From positions 1-51,785 of the forward strand of contig CAIXAE010000035.1 in assembly GCA_903917345.1 (NCBI GenBank): 51,785 nucleotides of DNA. Reading direction: 5' to 3'. The position numbers were made by a program, and so were the translations under genes. A model generated the notes under the pieces. That model did not search any database. It saw nothing but the letters and a program-made list of their open reading frames with translations, and was not told where the DNA came from. This document shows positions 17,706 through 25,351 of this stretch, piece by piece; position 1 is the stretch's first letter; the number at the start of each line of letters is the position of its first letter. This DNA is from an uncultured Methylococcaceae bacterium (lineage in GTDB: Bacteria > Pseudomonadota > Gammaproteobacteria > Methylococcales > Methylomonadaceae).

Positions 17706-18211
17706 TGGATTTATTAGATTTTGAAGCACAAGGTCTGTATTTTGAGAGTCAAGATGCACCCGAAGTCCAAAAGATGATTAGTGCCGCGGCTGAAAACTAC
17801 GCTAATGGTGAAGCAGAATTACCCTTATTACGCGCTTATTATTTAGCGCCCAATTCCTTAAATGTCTTAGTCGCCTTAAATCGCTTTTACAACTACCAAC
17901 ATAGACTAGAAGACGCACTCACTGCCACCACTAAAGCGTTAGCGGTTATTAGACCCTTAGTTGATTTTCCTGAAGATTGGCACGAACTCAAACTGCATCA
18001 CATTAGTGAAACCCCTACTCATTTATTAACGCAAGTGAGATTGTATTTATTTACTTTAAAAGCCATAGGATTCTTGAATATGCGCTTAGAAGTACTTGAT
18101 GTCAGTAAAAGTATTTTTGAAAAATTGGTCGGCTTAGATAGTAAAGACAGAATTGGTGCCCAAGGCTTATTAGAACTGGTTATTAAGCGACAAGAAGAAA
18201 CAGGTTTTTAA
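17705..18211 (+). CDS. unknown 168-residue helical (TPR-like) protein in the nif operon
   Basis: I cannot name this protein. It looks all-helical, with TPR-like stretches (AENYANGEAELPLLRAYYLA, ALNRFYNYQHRLEDALTATT) and a second pair towards the end (VSKSIFEKLVGLDSKDRIGA). It has no signal peptide, membrane helix or cysteine motif. It overlaps cysE by one base and precedes a tiny membrane ORF and nifW, so it is in the middle of the nifU-nifF operon. Azotobacter has unassigned ORFs at about this place. A scaffold or chaperone role in nitrogenase assembly is a guess from context. Confidence 0.85.
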   Translation: MDLLDFEAQGLYFESQDAPEVQKMISAAAENYANGEAELPLLRAYYLAPNSLNVLVALNRFYNYQHRLEDALTATTKALAVIRPLVDFPEDWHELKLHHISETPTHLLTQVRLYLFTLKAIGFLNMRLEVLDVSKSIFEKLVGLDSKDRIGAQGLLELVIKRQEETGF

Positions 18212-18243
18212 ACCTAATGACTATCATTATCTGGAGTTACCCC

Positions 18244-18354
18244 ATGTTAAAAGATCGAAATATTTCCTTATTAGGATTAGTGAGTCTAACCCTATTTATC
18301 AGCTTAGTCATTTATCTAATGACCCAAGATACTAGCCTAGTCGGCCCCCTTTAA
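18244..18354 (+). CDS. 36-residue single-membrane-helix miniprotein
   Basis: A very short gene with a TGGAG ribosome site about 9 bases before its ATG, between the 168-residue gene and nifW. It reads as a basic start (MLKDRNISLL) followed by a hydrophobic helix (GLVSLTLFISLVIYLM, about residues 11-26) and a short polar tail. This is the layout of small regulatory membrane proteins. I know of no family for it. The operon position and ribosome site support translation; function is unknown. Confidence 0.6.
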   Translation: MLKDRNISLLGLVSLTLFISLVIYLMTQDTSLVGPL

Positions 18355-18373
18355 CCCCACTGGAGTTTAACCC

Positions 18374-18688
18374 ATGAGCTTTGAAGAAGAAATGGAAGAT
18401 CTAGAATCTGCAGAAGATTTTTTACAGTATTTTGAACTCGATTACGAACCATCAGTCGTACATGTAAACCGCTTACATATATTGCAACGCTTTCATAATT
18501 ACTTGCAAAAAGCCAGTGAAGGCATGCCGGAGAATGAACAGGCTAAACGGGCGATTTACAGTAAGTTATTAGAACGCGCCTACCAAGACTTTGTGGAATC
18601 TGATGCACAGACAGAAAAGGTATTTAAAGTCTTCTCTATGGGCGAGCCTCAATCTGCATTCGTAGCTTTAGGTGACATAAAAGTATGA
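18374..18688 (+). CDS. nifW: NifW, nitrogenase stabilising/protective protein
   Basis: NifW associates with MoFe protein during maturation and helps to protect it from oxygen. The 104-residue acidic protein has the family pattern EDLESAEDFLQYFELDYEPS, VVHVNRLHILQRFHNYL and KLLERAYQDFVESDAQTEKV. The length is typical. Its last codons overlap the nifZ start by four bases (ATGA type), so the two are coupled. Confidence 0.95.
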   Translation: MSFEEEMEDLESAEDFLQYFELDYEPSVVHVNRLHILQRFHNYLQKASEGMPENEQAKRAIYSKLLERAYQDFVESDAQTEKVFKVFSMGEPQSAFVALGDIKV

Positions 18689-19164
18689 AACCCGATCGCT
18701 ATGACGAAGGGCGCTTTGAATATGGTGAGTCTGTGAGAGTCACCCGAAACGTTCGTAATGATGGTACCTACCCTGGTTTAGATGTCGGTACCTTATTAAT
18801 TCGCCGTGGTAGTGTAGGGAATGTGATTGAAGTAGGTACTTTTTTACAAGATCAAGTCATCTTTACCGTGCACTTCCTTAATCACGGCCGAATGGTCGGT
18901 TGTCGCTTAGAAGAATTGATCGGAGCTGAAGAACCCTGGAATCCTAGTCGTTTTGAATTTAGAGACCGAGTGGTTTGTAATATAGACTTAGGTGTACAAG
19001 GCAATGTCTTATTTGAGAAAGGCACCATAGGTGAAGTTTTTAAAGTCATCAGAGATGATGAGAACATTAAATATCATGTCGTTTTTGACGGCAGAACCTT
19101 ATTAATTCCAGAAACTGCTTTAGAACCAGCCCATCCCGAATTATTTAATGAGCCGGAAGTTTAA
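18685..19164 (+). CDS. nifZ: NifZ, P-cluster maturation protein
   Basis: NifZ acts in forming the second P-cluster of MoFe protein. The 159-residue protein contains two NifZ modules: the first with VTRNVRNDGTYPGLDVGTLL, RRGSVGNVIEVGTFLQDQVI and GCRLEELI (about 12-77), the second with FRDRVVCNIDLG, GTIGEVFKVI and LLIPETALEPA (about 90-155). It is coupled to nifW upstream. A separate single-module relative is encoded at 12642-12905 on the other strand. Confidence 0.95.
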   Translation: MKPDRYDEGRFEYGESVRVTRNVRNDGTYPGLDVGTLLIRRGSVGNVIEVGTFLQDQVIFTVHFLNHGRMVGCRLEELIGAEEPWNPSRFEFRDRVVCNIDLGVQGNVLFEKGTIGEVFKVIRDDENIKYHVVFDGRTLLIPETALEPAHPELFNEPEV

Positions 19165-19165
19165 T

Positions 19166-20014
19166 ATGAACACAAACACAACCCCGCCAGCATCAGATTC
19201 ATATACGTTACTAAGAGCCTCTTTAGCCTTATTTAAAAAACAACCTGAACATTTAGAAGCCGCTGAGTTAGAACAAGCAAAAATTCAAGCCGCTAATGAG
19301 TTCACTATTGAAACCCGTATATTAAAGACACCTGAAGCAGGGTCAGTCATTATTTCTGATCATGAATTACAAACGGTATACCAAGAAATACGTGACCGTT
19401 ACGCTGATGAAGAAACATTTTTAAGTGATTTAGCAAAGAATAACCTTAATGTAGAGAGTCTACGATCGGCACTCTTTAGGCAGTGCAGGGTTAATGTCAT
19501 ATTAGAGATGGTGGCTTCTCGCTCACCTAAAATCAGTGAAGTAGAAGTAGGTATTTATTACCACTTACATAAAGAACAGTTTCATCGCCCTGAACTGCGT
19601 GAAGCGTCACATATTTATATCAGCATTAACCCTGATTATCCCGAAAACACTTATGACAACGCTTTAAGTCGTTGCCAAGAACTGGCTATAAAACTACAAA
19701 AGAAACCGCATAAATTCGCTGATTTAGCTTTGAAACATTCAGAATGTCCAACCGCCCTGCAAGGCGGTGTATTAGGCACTGTTCCCAAAGGCAAGCTTTA
19801 TCCCGAAATTGATGATGTTTTATTTAATTTAAAAGAAGGGGAAGTTAGCCAACCTGTACAATCAGAAATTGGTTTTCATTTAGTGTTATGTAAAAAAATA
19901 GAACGAGCTGAAACTTTATCCTTACAAAAAGCGACACCCCAAATACGCCAAATGATGACAGAGCGAGCCAGACAAAAATGCCAACGCGCATGGTTATCCA
20001 GTTTACCCAAATAA
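19166..20014 (+). CDS. nifM: NifM, peptidyl-prolyl isomerase for Fe protein maturation
   Basis: NifM is needed to mature the nitrogenase Fe protein. With the ATG at 19166, which has a GGAAG site seven bases upstream and lies just after the nifZ stop, the protein is 282 residues; an in-frame ATG at 19148 inside nifZ is less likely. The C-terminal half is a parvulin/PpiC domain (about 150-260) with REASHIYISINPDYPE, KFADLALKHSECPTALQGGV and GFHLVLCKKIERAETLSL. The N-terminal half is a helical SurA-like region. No signal peptide, so cytoplasmic. Confidence 0.93.
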   Translation: MNTNTTPPASDSYTLLRASLALFKKQPEHLEAAELEQAKIQAANEFTIETRILKTPEAGSVIISDHELQTVYQEIRDRYADEETFLSDLAKNNLNVESLRSALFRQCRVNVILEMVASRSPKISEVEVGIYYHLHKEQFHRPELREASHIYISINPDYPENTYDNALSRCQELAIKLQKKPHKFADLALKHSECPTALQGGVLGTVPKGKLYPEIDDVLFNLKEGEVSQPVQSEIGFHLVLCKKIERAETLSLQKATPQIRQMMTERARQKCQRAWLSSLPK

Positions 20015-20029
20015 AAGAGGGATTCAATT

Positions 20030-21304
20030 ATGAGTGCTAAAGAAACAAAACATTGCTCATTTTGTGGCATAGCTCAGGCACCTAGTGTGCCTTTAATCGC
20101 GGGTAGCGATGGATTTATCTGTGGTGATTGTGTTTTATTAGCCAACCAAGTCGTCAGCAATTGGAGCCGAAAAAAAGAACTTTCGGAGATGCAAGGCCCC
20201 TTACCTATTCCCGCTAAAATTAAAGAACACCTTGATCAGTACATAATAGGCCAAGATCTAGCTAAACAAATACTATCTGTAGCAGTCTATAACCATTATA
20301 AACGCCTTAAACATGAAAGTGGTAATGCAGGACTGGGTACCTACGATAAAGAAGTTGAAATTGGTAAATCTAATATCTTGTTAATCGGCCCTTCAGGTAC
20401 CGGTAAAACCCTATTAGCCAGTACCTTAGCAAAAATTGTGGGTGTGCCCTTTGTGATAGCAGATGCCACCACTCTTACTCAAGCCGGATACGTCGGCGAT
20501 GACGTAGAAAACATTCTGGTTAGGTTACTTGATGTAGCAGAAGGTAATATGACTAATGCTGAATGGGGGATTGTCTATCTAGATGAAATCGATAAAATTG
20601 CGCGAAGTCCAGAACAACAAACCGGGACAAGAGATGTCTCTGGTGAGGGGGTACAACAAGCCTTACTTAGGTTAGTTGAAGGCTCGCATGTTAAAGTATC
20701 AGCAAAAGGCCAACGCAATAAAGAAGGTGAAACCACGATTGATACACGCAATATTTTATTTATTGCAGGCGGTTCATTTCCGGGTCTGGAAAAACATGTT
20801 GAGAAGCGCTTAACACCGACTAATTCTGCTATTGGCTTTCATGCGCCTGTGAATGACACCGCTGATAAGCCCTCCTTAGAAGCCTTATTAAATGCTACCC
20901 AACCCAGTGATTTACGTAAGTTTGGTTTAATCCCTGAGTTTATTGGCCGCTTTCCTATCCTTGCGCCTTTAGAACCTTTAGATACTGATGCACTGATTAG
21001 AGTGTTAACCGAGCCTAAAAATGCTTTGGTACGTCAATATCAACAATTATTTGCTTACGAAGACGTTGAATTAAAATTTGAACAAGAGGCCTTGGTAGAA
21101 ATTGCTCAAAAAGCCATAGAACGAGAAACCGGTGCACGTGGATTACGAAGCATTATGGAACAAATACTCAGAAACACTATGTTTGATGTGCCCTCTCGAG
21201 AAGATATCGATCAATGCATTATTGATGCGGAAACTGTCCGTGGTGACGGTGAAGTCAGGTTAGTATTAAAAGATGAAGAAAAAATAAGAGAACAAGCGGG
21301 TTAA
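20030..21304 (+). CDS. clpX: ClpX, ATP-dependent unfoldase (nif-linked copy)
   Basis: A 424-residue complete ClpX with the N-terminal four-cysteine zinc domain ([20 protein letters not shown] then CGDCVLL), Walker A GPSGTGKT, Walker [10 protein letters not shown], the pore loop GYVGDD, and the C-terminal sensor 2 region [15 protein letters not shown]. In Azotobacter a second clpX lies between nifM and nifF and degrades or remodels Nif proteins; this gene occupies exactly that place. There is no clpP here, so a housekeeping clpP-clpX locus elsewhere is expected. The ribosome site is AAGAGGG. Confidence 0.95.
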   Translation: MSAKETKHCSFCGIAQAPSVPLIAGSDGFICGDCVLLANQVVSNWSRKKELSEMQGPLPIPAKIKEHLDQYIIGQDLAKQILSVAVYNHYKRLKHESGNAGLGTYDKEVEIGKSNILLIGPSGTGKTLLASTLAKIVGVPFVIADATTLTQAGYVGDDVENILVRLLDVAEGNMTNAEWGIVYLDEIDKIARSPEQQTGTRDVSGEGVQQALLRLVEGSHVKVSAKGQRNKEGETTIDTRNILFIAGGSFPGLEKHVEKRLTPTNSAIGFHAPVNDTADKPSLEALLNATQPSDLRKFGLIPEFIGRFPILAPLEPLDTDALIRVLTEPKNALVRQYQQLFAYEDVELKFEQEALVEIAQKAIERETGARGLRSIMEQILRNTMFDVPSREDIDQCIIDAETVRGDGEVRLVLKDEEKIREQAG

Positions 21305-21358
21305 ATCTGACATTAACCGCACCGAATTTATTATTGCGCCCCACCCTATGAGAAACTT

Positions 21359-21973
21359 ATGACCACTGAAGAAAAAATACATCATCAATTAGCGACTAAC
21401 CCTATTATTCTTTACATGAAGGGCATTCCATCCAATCCACAATGTGGATTTTCTGGCAAAGCAGTTAACATTTTAAACGCTACTAGAATTCCATTTTCTT
21501 ATGTAAATGTGCTTGAGGCGCCTTTTATCCGTGAGAAACTACCCAAGATATCTCATTGGCCTACCTATCCCCAATTATTTGTAAATGCTGAACTTATCGG
21601 AGGGTGTGACATATTAGAAGAGTTATCGAATAACGGCAGTTTGTTAACTATTTTACAATCCGCACTACCCGAAAAAACAACAACACATGATGAATCTATC
21701 TCTAAAGCAGAAGCTGAAGAATTAGTGCTAATAGGCATTCCCAATGCCAAGGTTATTATTGAAGGAGCCGGTTGTGATCTAACTGTAACTGTCATTAGCG
21801 AACAATTTTCTGACCTTTCCTTAGTAAAAAAACAGCAACTGGTAATGGCGACCTTAAAAGAACCTTTAGGTTCAGGTAAACTCCATGCTCTGAGTGTTAA
21901 GGCCTATACCCCTGAAGAATGGCAAACCTTATCTGAAAACTCAACGGCAGGTTTATTACAAATTAAAATTTAA
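21359..21973 (+). CDS. monothiol glutaredoxin-BolA (IbaG-like) fusion protein
   Basis: A 204-residue natural fusion. The first part (about 1-105) is a monothiol glutaredoxin of the Grx4/Grx5 type with PILYMKGIPSNPQCGFS and the glutathione-binding segments WPTYPQLFVNAELIGGCDI. The second part (about 115-195) is a BolA/IbaG-like domain (AKVIIEGAGCDLTVTVISEQ, then LVKKQQLVMATLKEPLGSGK and HALSVKAYTPEEW). In most bacteria Grx and BolA are separate and form a complex holding a 2Fe-2S cluster; here they are one chain. Located between clpX and nifF, it likely delivers or repairs Fe-S clusters under nitrogen fixation. Azotobacter has a separate grx5-nif. Confidence 0.92.
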   Translation: MTTEEKIHHQLATNPIILYMKGIPSNPQCGFSGKAVNILNATRIPFSYVNVLEAPFIREKLPKISHWPTYPQLFVNAELIGGCDILEELSNNGSLLTILQSALPEKTTTHDESISKAEAEELVLIGIPNAKVIIEGAGCDLTVTVISEQFSDLSLVKKQQLVMATLKEPLGSGKLHALSVKAYTPEEWQTLSENSTAGLLQIKI

Positions 21974-21988
21974 ATAAGCGAGGTTGTT

Positions 21989-22516
21989 ATGGCAAAAATA
22001 GGCATCTTTTTTGGAACGGATAGCGGCAACACACGACGTATTGCTAAAGACATAGCAACTCTATTAGGCCCAGAGGTAGCGGCTAAACCCGTCAACATTC
22101 GTAACGCAAGCGTTGAAGATTTACTCAGTTACGATACCTTAATTTTAGGTATACCCACTTATGGTGATGGACAAGTCCCTGGCTTATCTACCGGTAATCA
22201 AACTGAAAGTTGGGAAGAATTTTTACCCACCTTAAAAGGACATGACTTTAGCAGTAAAACAGTGGCTATTTATGGTTTGGGTAATCAAAAAGGTTATCCT
22301 GATGAATTTATAGACGCTGTATATTATTTATACGAAGAATTAGATATTTGTGGCGCTAATCTGATCGGCTTATGGCCCACTGAAGGTTATACTTTTAATA
22401 AATCTAATGCCATTATTGATGATCAATTTATGGGATTGGCTTTAGATCAAGATAATCAAAAAGACTTAACCCCTGAGCGGATTAGCACTTGGATAAACTC
22501 ACTAGCGTTAGCCTAA
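21989..22516 (+). CDS. nifF: NifF, flavodoxin electron donor to nitrogenase
   Basis: A 175-residue long-chain flavodoxin. It begins AKIGIFFGTDSGNTRRIAKD (FMN phosphate loop) and keeps the aromatic FMN-stacking loops (PTYGDGQVPG; YGLGNQKGYPDEFIDAVYYL) and the ending typical of NifF (GYTFNKSNAIIDDQFMGLAL with DQDNQ). NifF donates electrons to the Fe protein; Rnf could reduce it. It is 15 bases after the Grx-BolA gene. Confidence 0.95.
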   Translation: MAKIGIFFGTDSGNTRRIAKDIATLLGPEVAAKPVNIRNASVEDLLSYDTLILGIPTYGDGQVPGLSTGNQTESWEEFLPTLKGHDFSSKTVAIYGLGNQKGYPDEFIDAVYYLYEELDICGANLIGLWPTEGYTFNKSNAIIDDQFMGLALDQDNQKDLTPERISTWINSLALA

Positions 22517-22537
22517 TACACAACACTCACGATTGTT

Positions 22538-22972
22538 ATGATAGAAGAACAAGCTGTCATTATTAAAATTGATGAAAATAACATCTTGGTTGAAAAATCG
22601 AGCCCATCGGTTTGTACAGGTTGTCAACAAAAATCAGCCTGTACCACTCAAGCCATTAGCCAACTTTTAGAAAAAAAATCCCTACGCATAGCGAATACCC
22701 AAGCATTTAAACTGGGTGATACCGTAATGATTGCAGTTGATGAAAGTGTTTTATTAAGTGCATCAATGTCGATGTACTTATTGCCTTTAATAGGATTATT
22801 TATAGGTGCATTTAGCGCTGATAGCTTGATAGAGGATACCACCGCTTATAAAGATTTTTGGGTGATATGCAATGCTTTTATTAGCTTTACTCTCTGTTTA
22901 ATCGGTATCAAACAATGGTCAGCAACCCGCTACGCTAATTCTATTAGTATCAAGGCTTATTGCCCCAATTGA
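22538..22972 (+). CDS. rseC: RseC/MucC-family Rnf-associated membrane protein
   Basis: A 144-residue protein of the SoxR-reducing-system family RseC. It has an N-terminal cytoplasmic part with a cysteine cluster (CTGCQQKSACTTQ, about residues 26-38) and two membrane helices (about 74-92 and 107-125). In E. coli RseC works with the RsxABCDGE (Rnf-type) complex. Its place after nifF, in a cluster that also encodes Rnf, suggests that it serves the nif-linked Rnf complex. The start has only a weak ribosome site. It is convergent with modE. Confidence 0.88.
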   Translation: MIEEQAVIIKIDENNILVEKSSPSVCTGCQQKSACTTQAISQLLEKKSLRIANTQAFKLGDTVMIAVDESVLLSASMSMYLLPLIGLFIGAFSADSLIEDTTAYKDFWVICNAFISFTLCLIGIKQWSATRYANSISIKAYCPN

Positions 22973-22997
22973 GTCTTACATCCTATTGCTCATATAT

Positions 22998-23807
22998 TTA
23001 TCTAACCCCTAATATAACGGAATTACTGTTAAACAAGGCAATGACCTGAGTGTCCAATGCTAAGCCCATACTCTCTTCACTAGCTTGGGTAATAATGGCC
23101 ACTAAACTATCACCACTCGGTAGTTGAATGACAACTTCTGCATCAATACCATCTTTTTGAAGACGTATGACTTTACCGCCCAAACTGTTACGCGACGCGT
23201 ATTGATAATGCTCAGATTCTGTCACTAGGATAATCTCTGGATCATTAATCAATAAGATGACATAACTGTCTATGCTTAAGTTAAACTCGCTAAGGTCGGT
23301 TAGTGCTATGGTGGCAACGACTTGTTCGCCCCCTTTTAACTTAACCGTGACTTGTGCGTTAACAGCGCCTTCTTCTATACCTGTAATTGTGCCAAATAAT
23401 TGATTGGTCGCGCTGGTTTTTATGGCTAAACTTTTGAGCAAGAGTTGTACAGCCGGTTCTTTTGCTAGTTTTTGATTAATATGTTTTAAGAACTGTTTGT
23501 GCTCAGCATCTATACGATTAAATAAATCTAATAACGCGTGTCCGGCCGTCGTTAAACTGGTACCCCCACCTTTAGCGCCTCCAATCGATGTTGAGATTAA
23601 AACTTTAGGGGCGGTATTGTTTGCTCGCTCTATAATTTGCCAAGCGCCTTTATAGCTGAGTCCTACTAATTTTGCGGCTTGATTAATAGAACCTGTTGAT
23701 TCAATCGCTTTTAAGAGTTCTATCATACGTGTGTCAAGTAAACCTATTAAGCGTAGATCACCTTCAACCCATCTTAATGGTGTATTTATATTTGACTTTC
23801 GTGGCAT
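22998..23807 (-). CDS. modE: ModE, molybdate-responsive transcription regulator
   Basis: A 269-residue full-length ModE: an N-terminal winged helix-turn-helix (LRLIGLLDTRMIELLKAIES, then TGSINQAAKLVGLSYKGAWQ and GGAKGGGTSLTTAGHALL, about 15-105) and two Mop/TOBE molybdate-binding domains (about 125-190 with SATNQLFGTITGIEEGAVNA-like pattern; about 197-265 with SRNSLGGKVIRLQKDGIDAE). It represses molybdate uptake and modulates Mo-enzyme genes when molybdate is plentiful. Placement at the end of the nif island fits Mo-nitrogenase control. A ModE-box-like palindrome lies at 23821-23844. Confidence 0.95.
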   Translation of the reverse strand: MPRKSNINTPLRWVEGDLRLIGLLDTRMIELLKAIESTGSINQAAKLVGLSYKGAWQIIERANNTAPKVLISTSIGGAKGGGTSLTTAGHALLDLFNRIDAEHKQFLKHINQKLAKEPAVQLLLKSLAIKTSATNQLFGTITGIEEGAVNAQVTVKLKGGEQVVATIALTDLSEFNLSIDSYVILLINDPEIILVTESEHYQYASRNSLGGKVIRLQKDGIDAEVVIQLPSGDSLVAIITQASEESMGLALDTQVIALFNSNSVILGVR

Positions 23808-23820
23808 TGGCTTTGTGAAA

Positions 23821-23844
23821 GATATAATGAATTAAAATTATATC
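23821..23844. promoter_or_regulatory. ModE-box-like inverted repeat upstream of modE
   Basis: A perfect 8-base inverted repeat, GATATAAT and ATTATATC, separated by 8 bases and ending 14 bases before the modE start. TATA-type half sites spaced in this way resemble the known ModE operator, suggesting autoregulation. AT-rich context makes chance possible. Confidence 0.45.
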
Positions 23845-23943
23845 TGAAATGCGGAACATATTTGATGATATGCACAAAAGACGCAATAGATTAATAAATC
23901 TAATGCGCTTTAATGATGGATGAATTTTACTAACTATGTTTTT

Positions 23944-24075
23944 TTAAGAAATAATATGTTTATATGATCGGCTTGGATGCATGCTGTGTGCTAGAAGCAA
24001 TATTAATTGAAGTAAAGCCGCACCAGAAATTGCAAACAAACTCGCTATTACGATCATTGTTTTTATAATTTTCAT
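23944..24075 (-). CDS. 43-residue membrane miniprotein upstream of modE
   Basis: A short minus-strand gene with a good GGGAGAT ribosome site 7 bases before its ATG at 24075. It has a basic start (MKIIKTMI), one hydrophobic helix (IVIASLFAISGAALLQLILL, about 8-27, continuing to LLAH) and a basic tail (SMHPSRSYKHIIS). That is the form of a small inner-membrane protein. It lies 136 bases upstream of modE on the same strand. I recognise no family. The 23808-24373 stretch otherwise holds the modE palindrome and one doubtful ORF. Confidence 0.55.
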   Translation of the reverse strand: MKIIKTMIVIASLFAISGAALLQLILLLAHSMHPSRSYKHIIS

Positions 24076-24102
24076 GTTCTATCTCCCGTACAAATATTTA
24101 AC

Positions 24103-24339
24103 TTGAGCGCGAATAATCCTCTTATTAAAGGACTATATCAAGCAAATAATTTTTATCAAGGACATAAGAAATTTAACATTTCTACCTCCGTTGCCACTTT
24201 GCAACAGGCCTATTCAGGTACTAAAAAGCATGAAATTACACCGAGTGCCGACTTAAAAAGTCATGATGACTCATTACCCCCTTGTTCGTTGTATAAATAC
24301 TACAATCAAAAGGCCTTAAAATTTGCGAATTATTTTTAA
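24103..24339 (+). CDS. doubtful 78-residue ORF
   Basis: An open frame starting with TTG, with no ribosome site and no upstream in-frame ATG. It encodes a polar Lys/Ser/Asn-rich sequence (ends NQKALKFANYF) with no domain that I recognise. It lies divergent from the 43-residue membrane miniprotein and is convergent with glucokinase. It may be chance; listed so that the gap is not left unexplained. Confidence 0.18.
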   Translation: MSANNPLIKGLYQANNFYQGHKKFNISTSVATLQQAYSGTKKHEITPSADLKSHDDSLPPCSLYKYYNQKALKFANYF

Positions 24340-24373
24340 AAAAATTCAATTTTAACGGCAACGCTTGCCGACT

Positions 24374-25348
24374 TTAACCGTTGTAATAATTTATAGCGCC
24401 TATTAACGGTGTACGCTGATTAGTTGATAATTTAACAGACAACGTGTTCAGTAAAGGTTCGAAGCGTCCCTTGGCTTTAAACGCAGCCATAAATTGACCA
24501 GATTGCATGGCAGGCAATATCTTTACCCCAATACCGCCTCCAATAAACACACCGCCTGTCGATAAAGACTTTAAAGCTAAATTACCGGCTTCTGCTCCAT
24601 AAATTTCTACAAATAGTCTTAAAGCTTCTACGCAGATCGCATCTTTACCGGCAAGACCCAGTGCTGATATCACCGCATTTCTATCTTCATCCGTTTTTAA
24701 TTGAGCGACTGCTTCACTGGGTGCAGCATAGTCTTGAGAACACAAAAAATCATAAAGATTGCTAAAGCCTACACCTGATAAAATACGTTCATAACTCACA
24801 TGTCCGGGTGTTAACTGTCTTAAATAACTTAATAGAGCATCTTGTTGCTCTGTTTGCGGGGCGAAATCCGTATGGCCCCCTTCTGTTGCCATAGGGTGAT
24901 GTTTTTCTTCATCCCAATAGAGTAAGGCTTCACCTAAGCCAGTACCGGCTGCTATAACAGCACAGGTTCCTAATTGGGGAACCGCATTGGGATTTAACTC
25001 TATTAAGTCAGCTTCTGGCAGATATAACATGCCCAAAGCCATCGCCTCTAAATCATTTAATAACTTTACGTTTGGGGTATTGAATTTTGTTTTTAAAACA
25101 TGACCCTCTAATAACCAAGGCAAATTGGTTGTTTTACAGACTTGATTAACAACAGGACCGGCTACTCCAAAACAAGCGGAACTAATGTCGGCGCCATCCG
25201 TCAAGAAATCTGCCAAAATTGCATCAAAGCTTGAATAGTGTTGGCTAGCATAGGTGACTTCTTTAACACTTATTTTACTGCCATCAGGTGCTGTATTTAA
25301 AAGACATAAAACCGTCTTAGTGCCCCCAATATCTCCCGCTAATATCAT
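24374..25348 (-). CDS. glk: glucokinase
   Basis: ATP-dependent phosphorylation of glucose to glucose-6-phosphate. The 324-residue protein has the GlcK/ROK-like fold of proteobacterial Glk: phosphate-1 motif LAGDIGGTKTVLCLLN, LLNDLEAMALGML, the adenosine site VIAAGTGLGEALLYW and EGGHTDFAPQ, and FIGGGIGVKILP. It starts 3 bases after the stop of the large GH15-like gene, so the two are co-transcribed. Together they suggest release of glucose from glucan and its capture. Confidence 0.95.
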   Translation of the reverse strand: MILAGDIGGTKTVLCLLNTAPDGSKISVKEVTYASQHYSSFDAILADFLTDGADISSACFGVAGPVVNQVCKTTNLPWLLEGHVLKTKFNTPNVKLLNDLEAMALGMLYLPEADLIELNPNAVPQLGTCAVIAAGTGLGEALLYWDEEKHHPMATEGGHTDFAPQTEQQDALLSYLRQLTPGHVSYERILSGVGFSNLYDFLCSQDYAAPSEAVAQLKTDEDRNAVISALGLAGKDAICVEALRLFVEIYGAEAGNLALKSLSTGGVFIGGGIGVKILPAMQSGQFMAAFKAKGRFEPLLNTLSVKLSTNQRTPLIGAINYYNG

Positions 25349-25351
25349 TGA

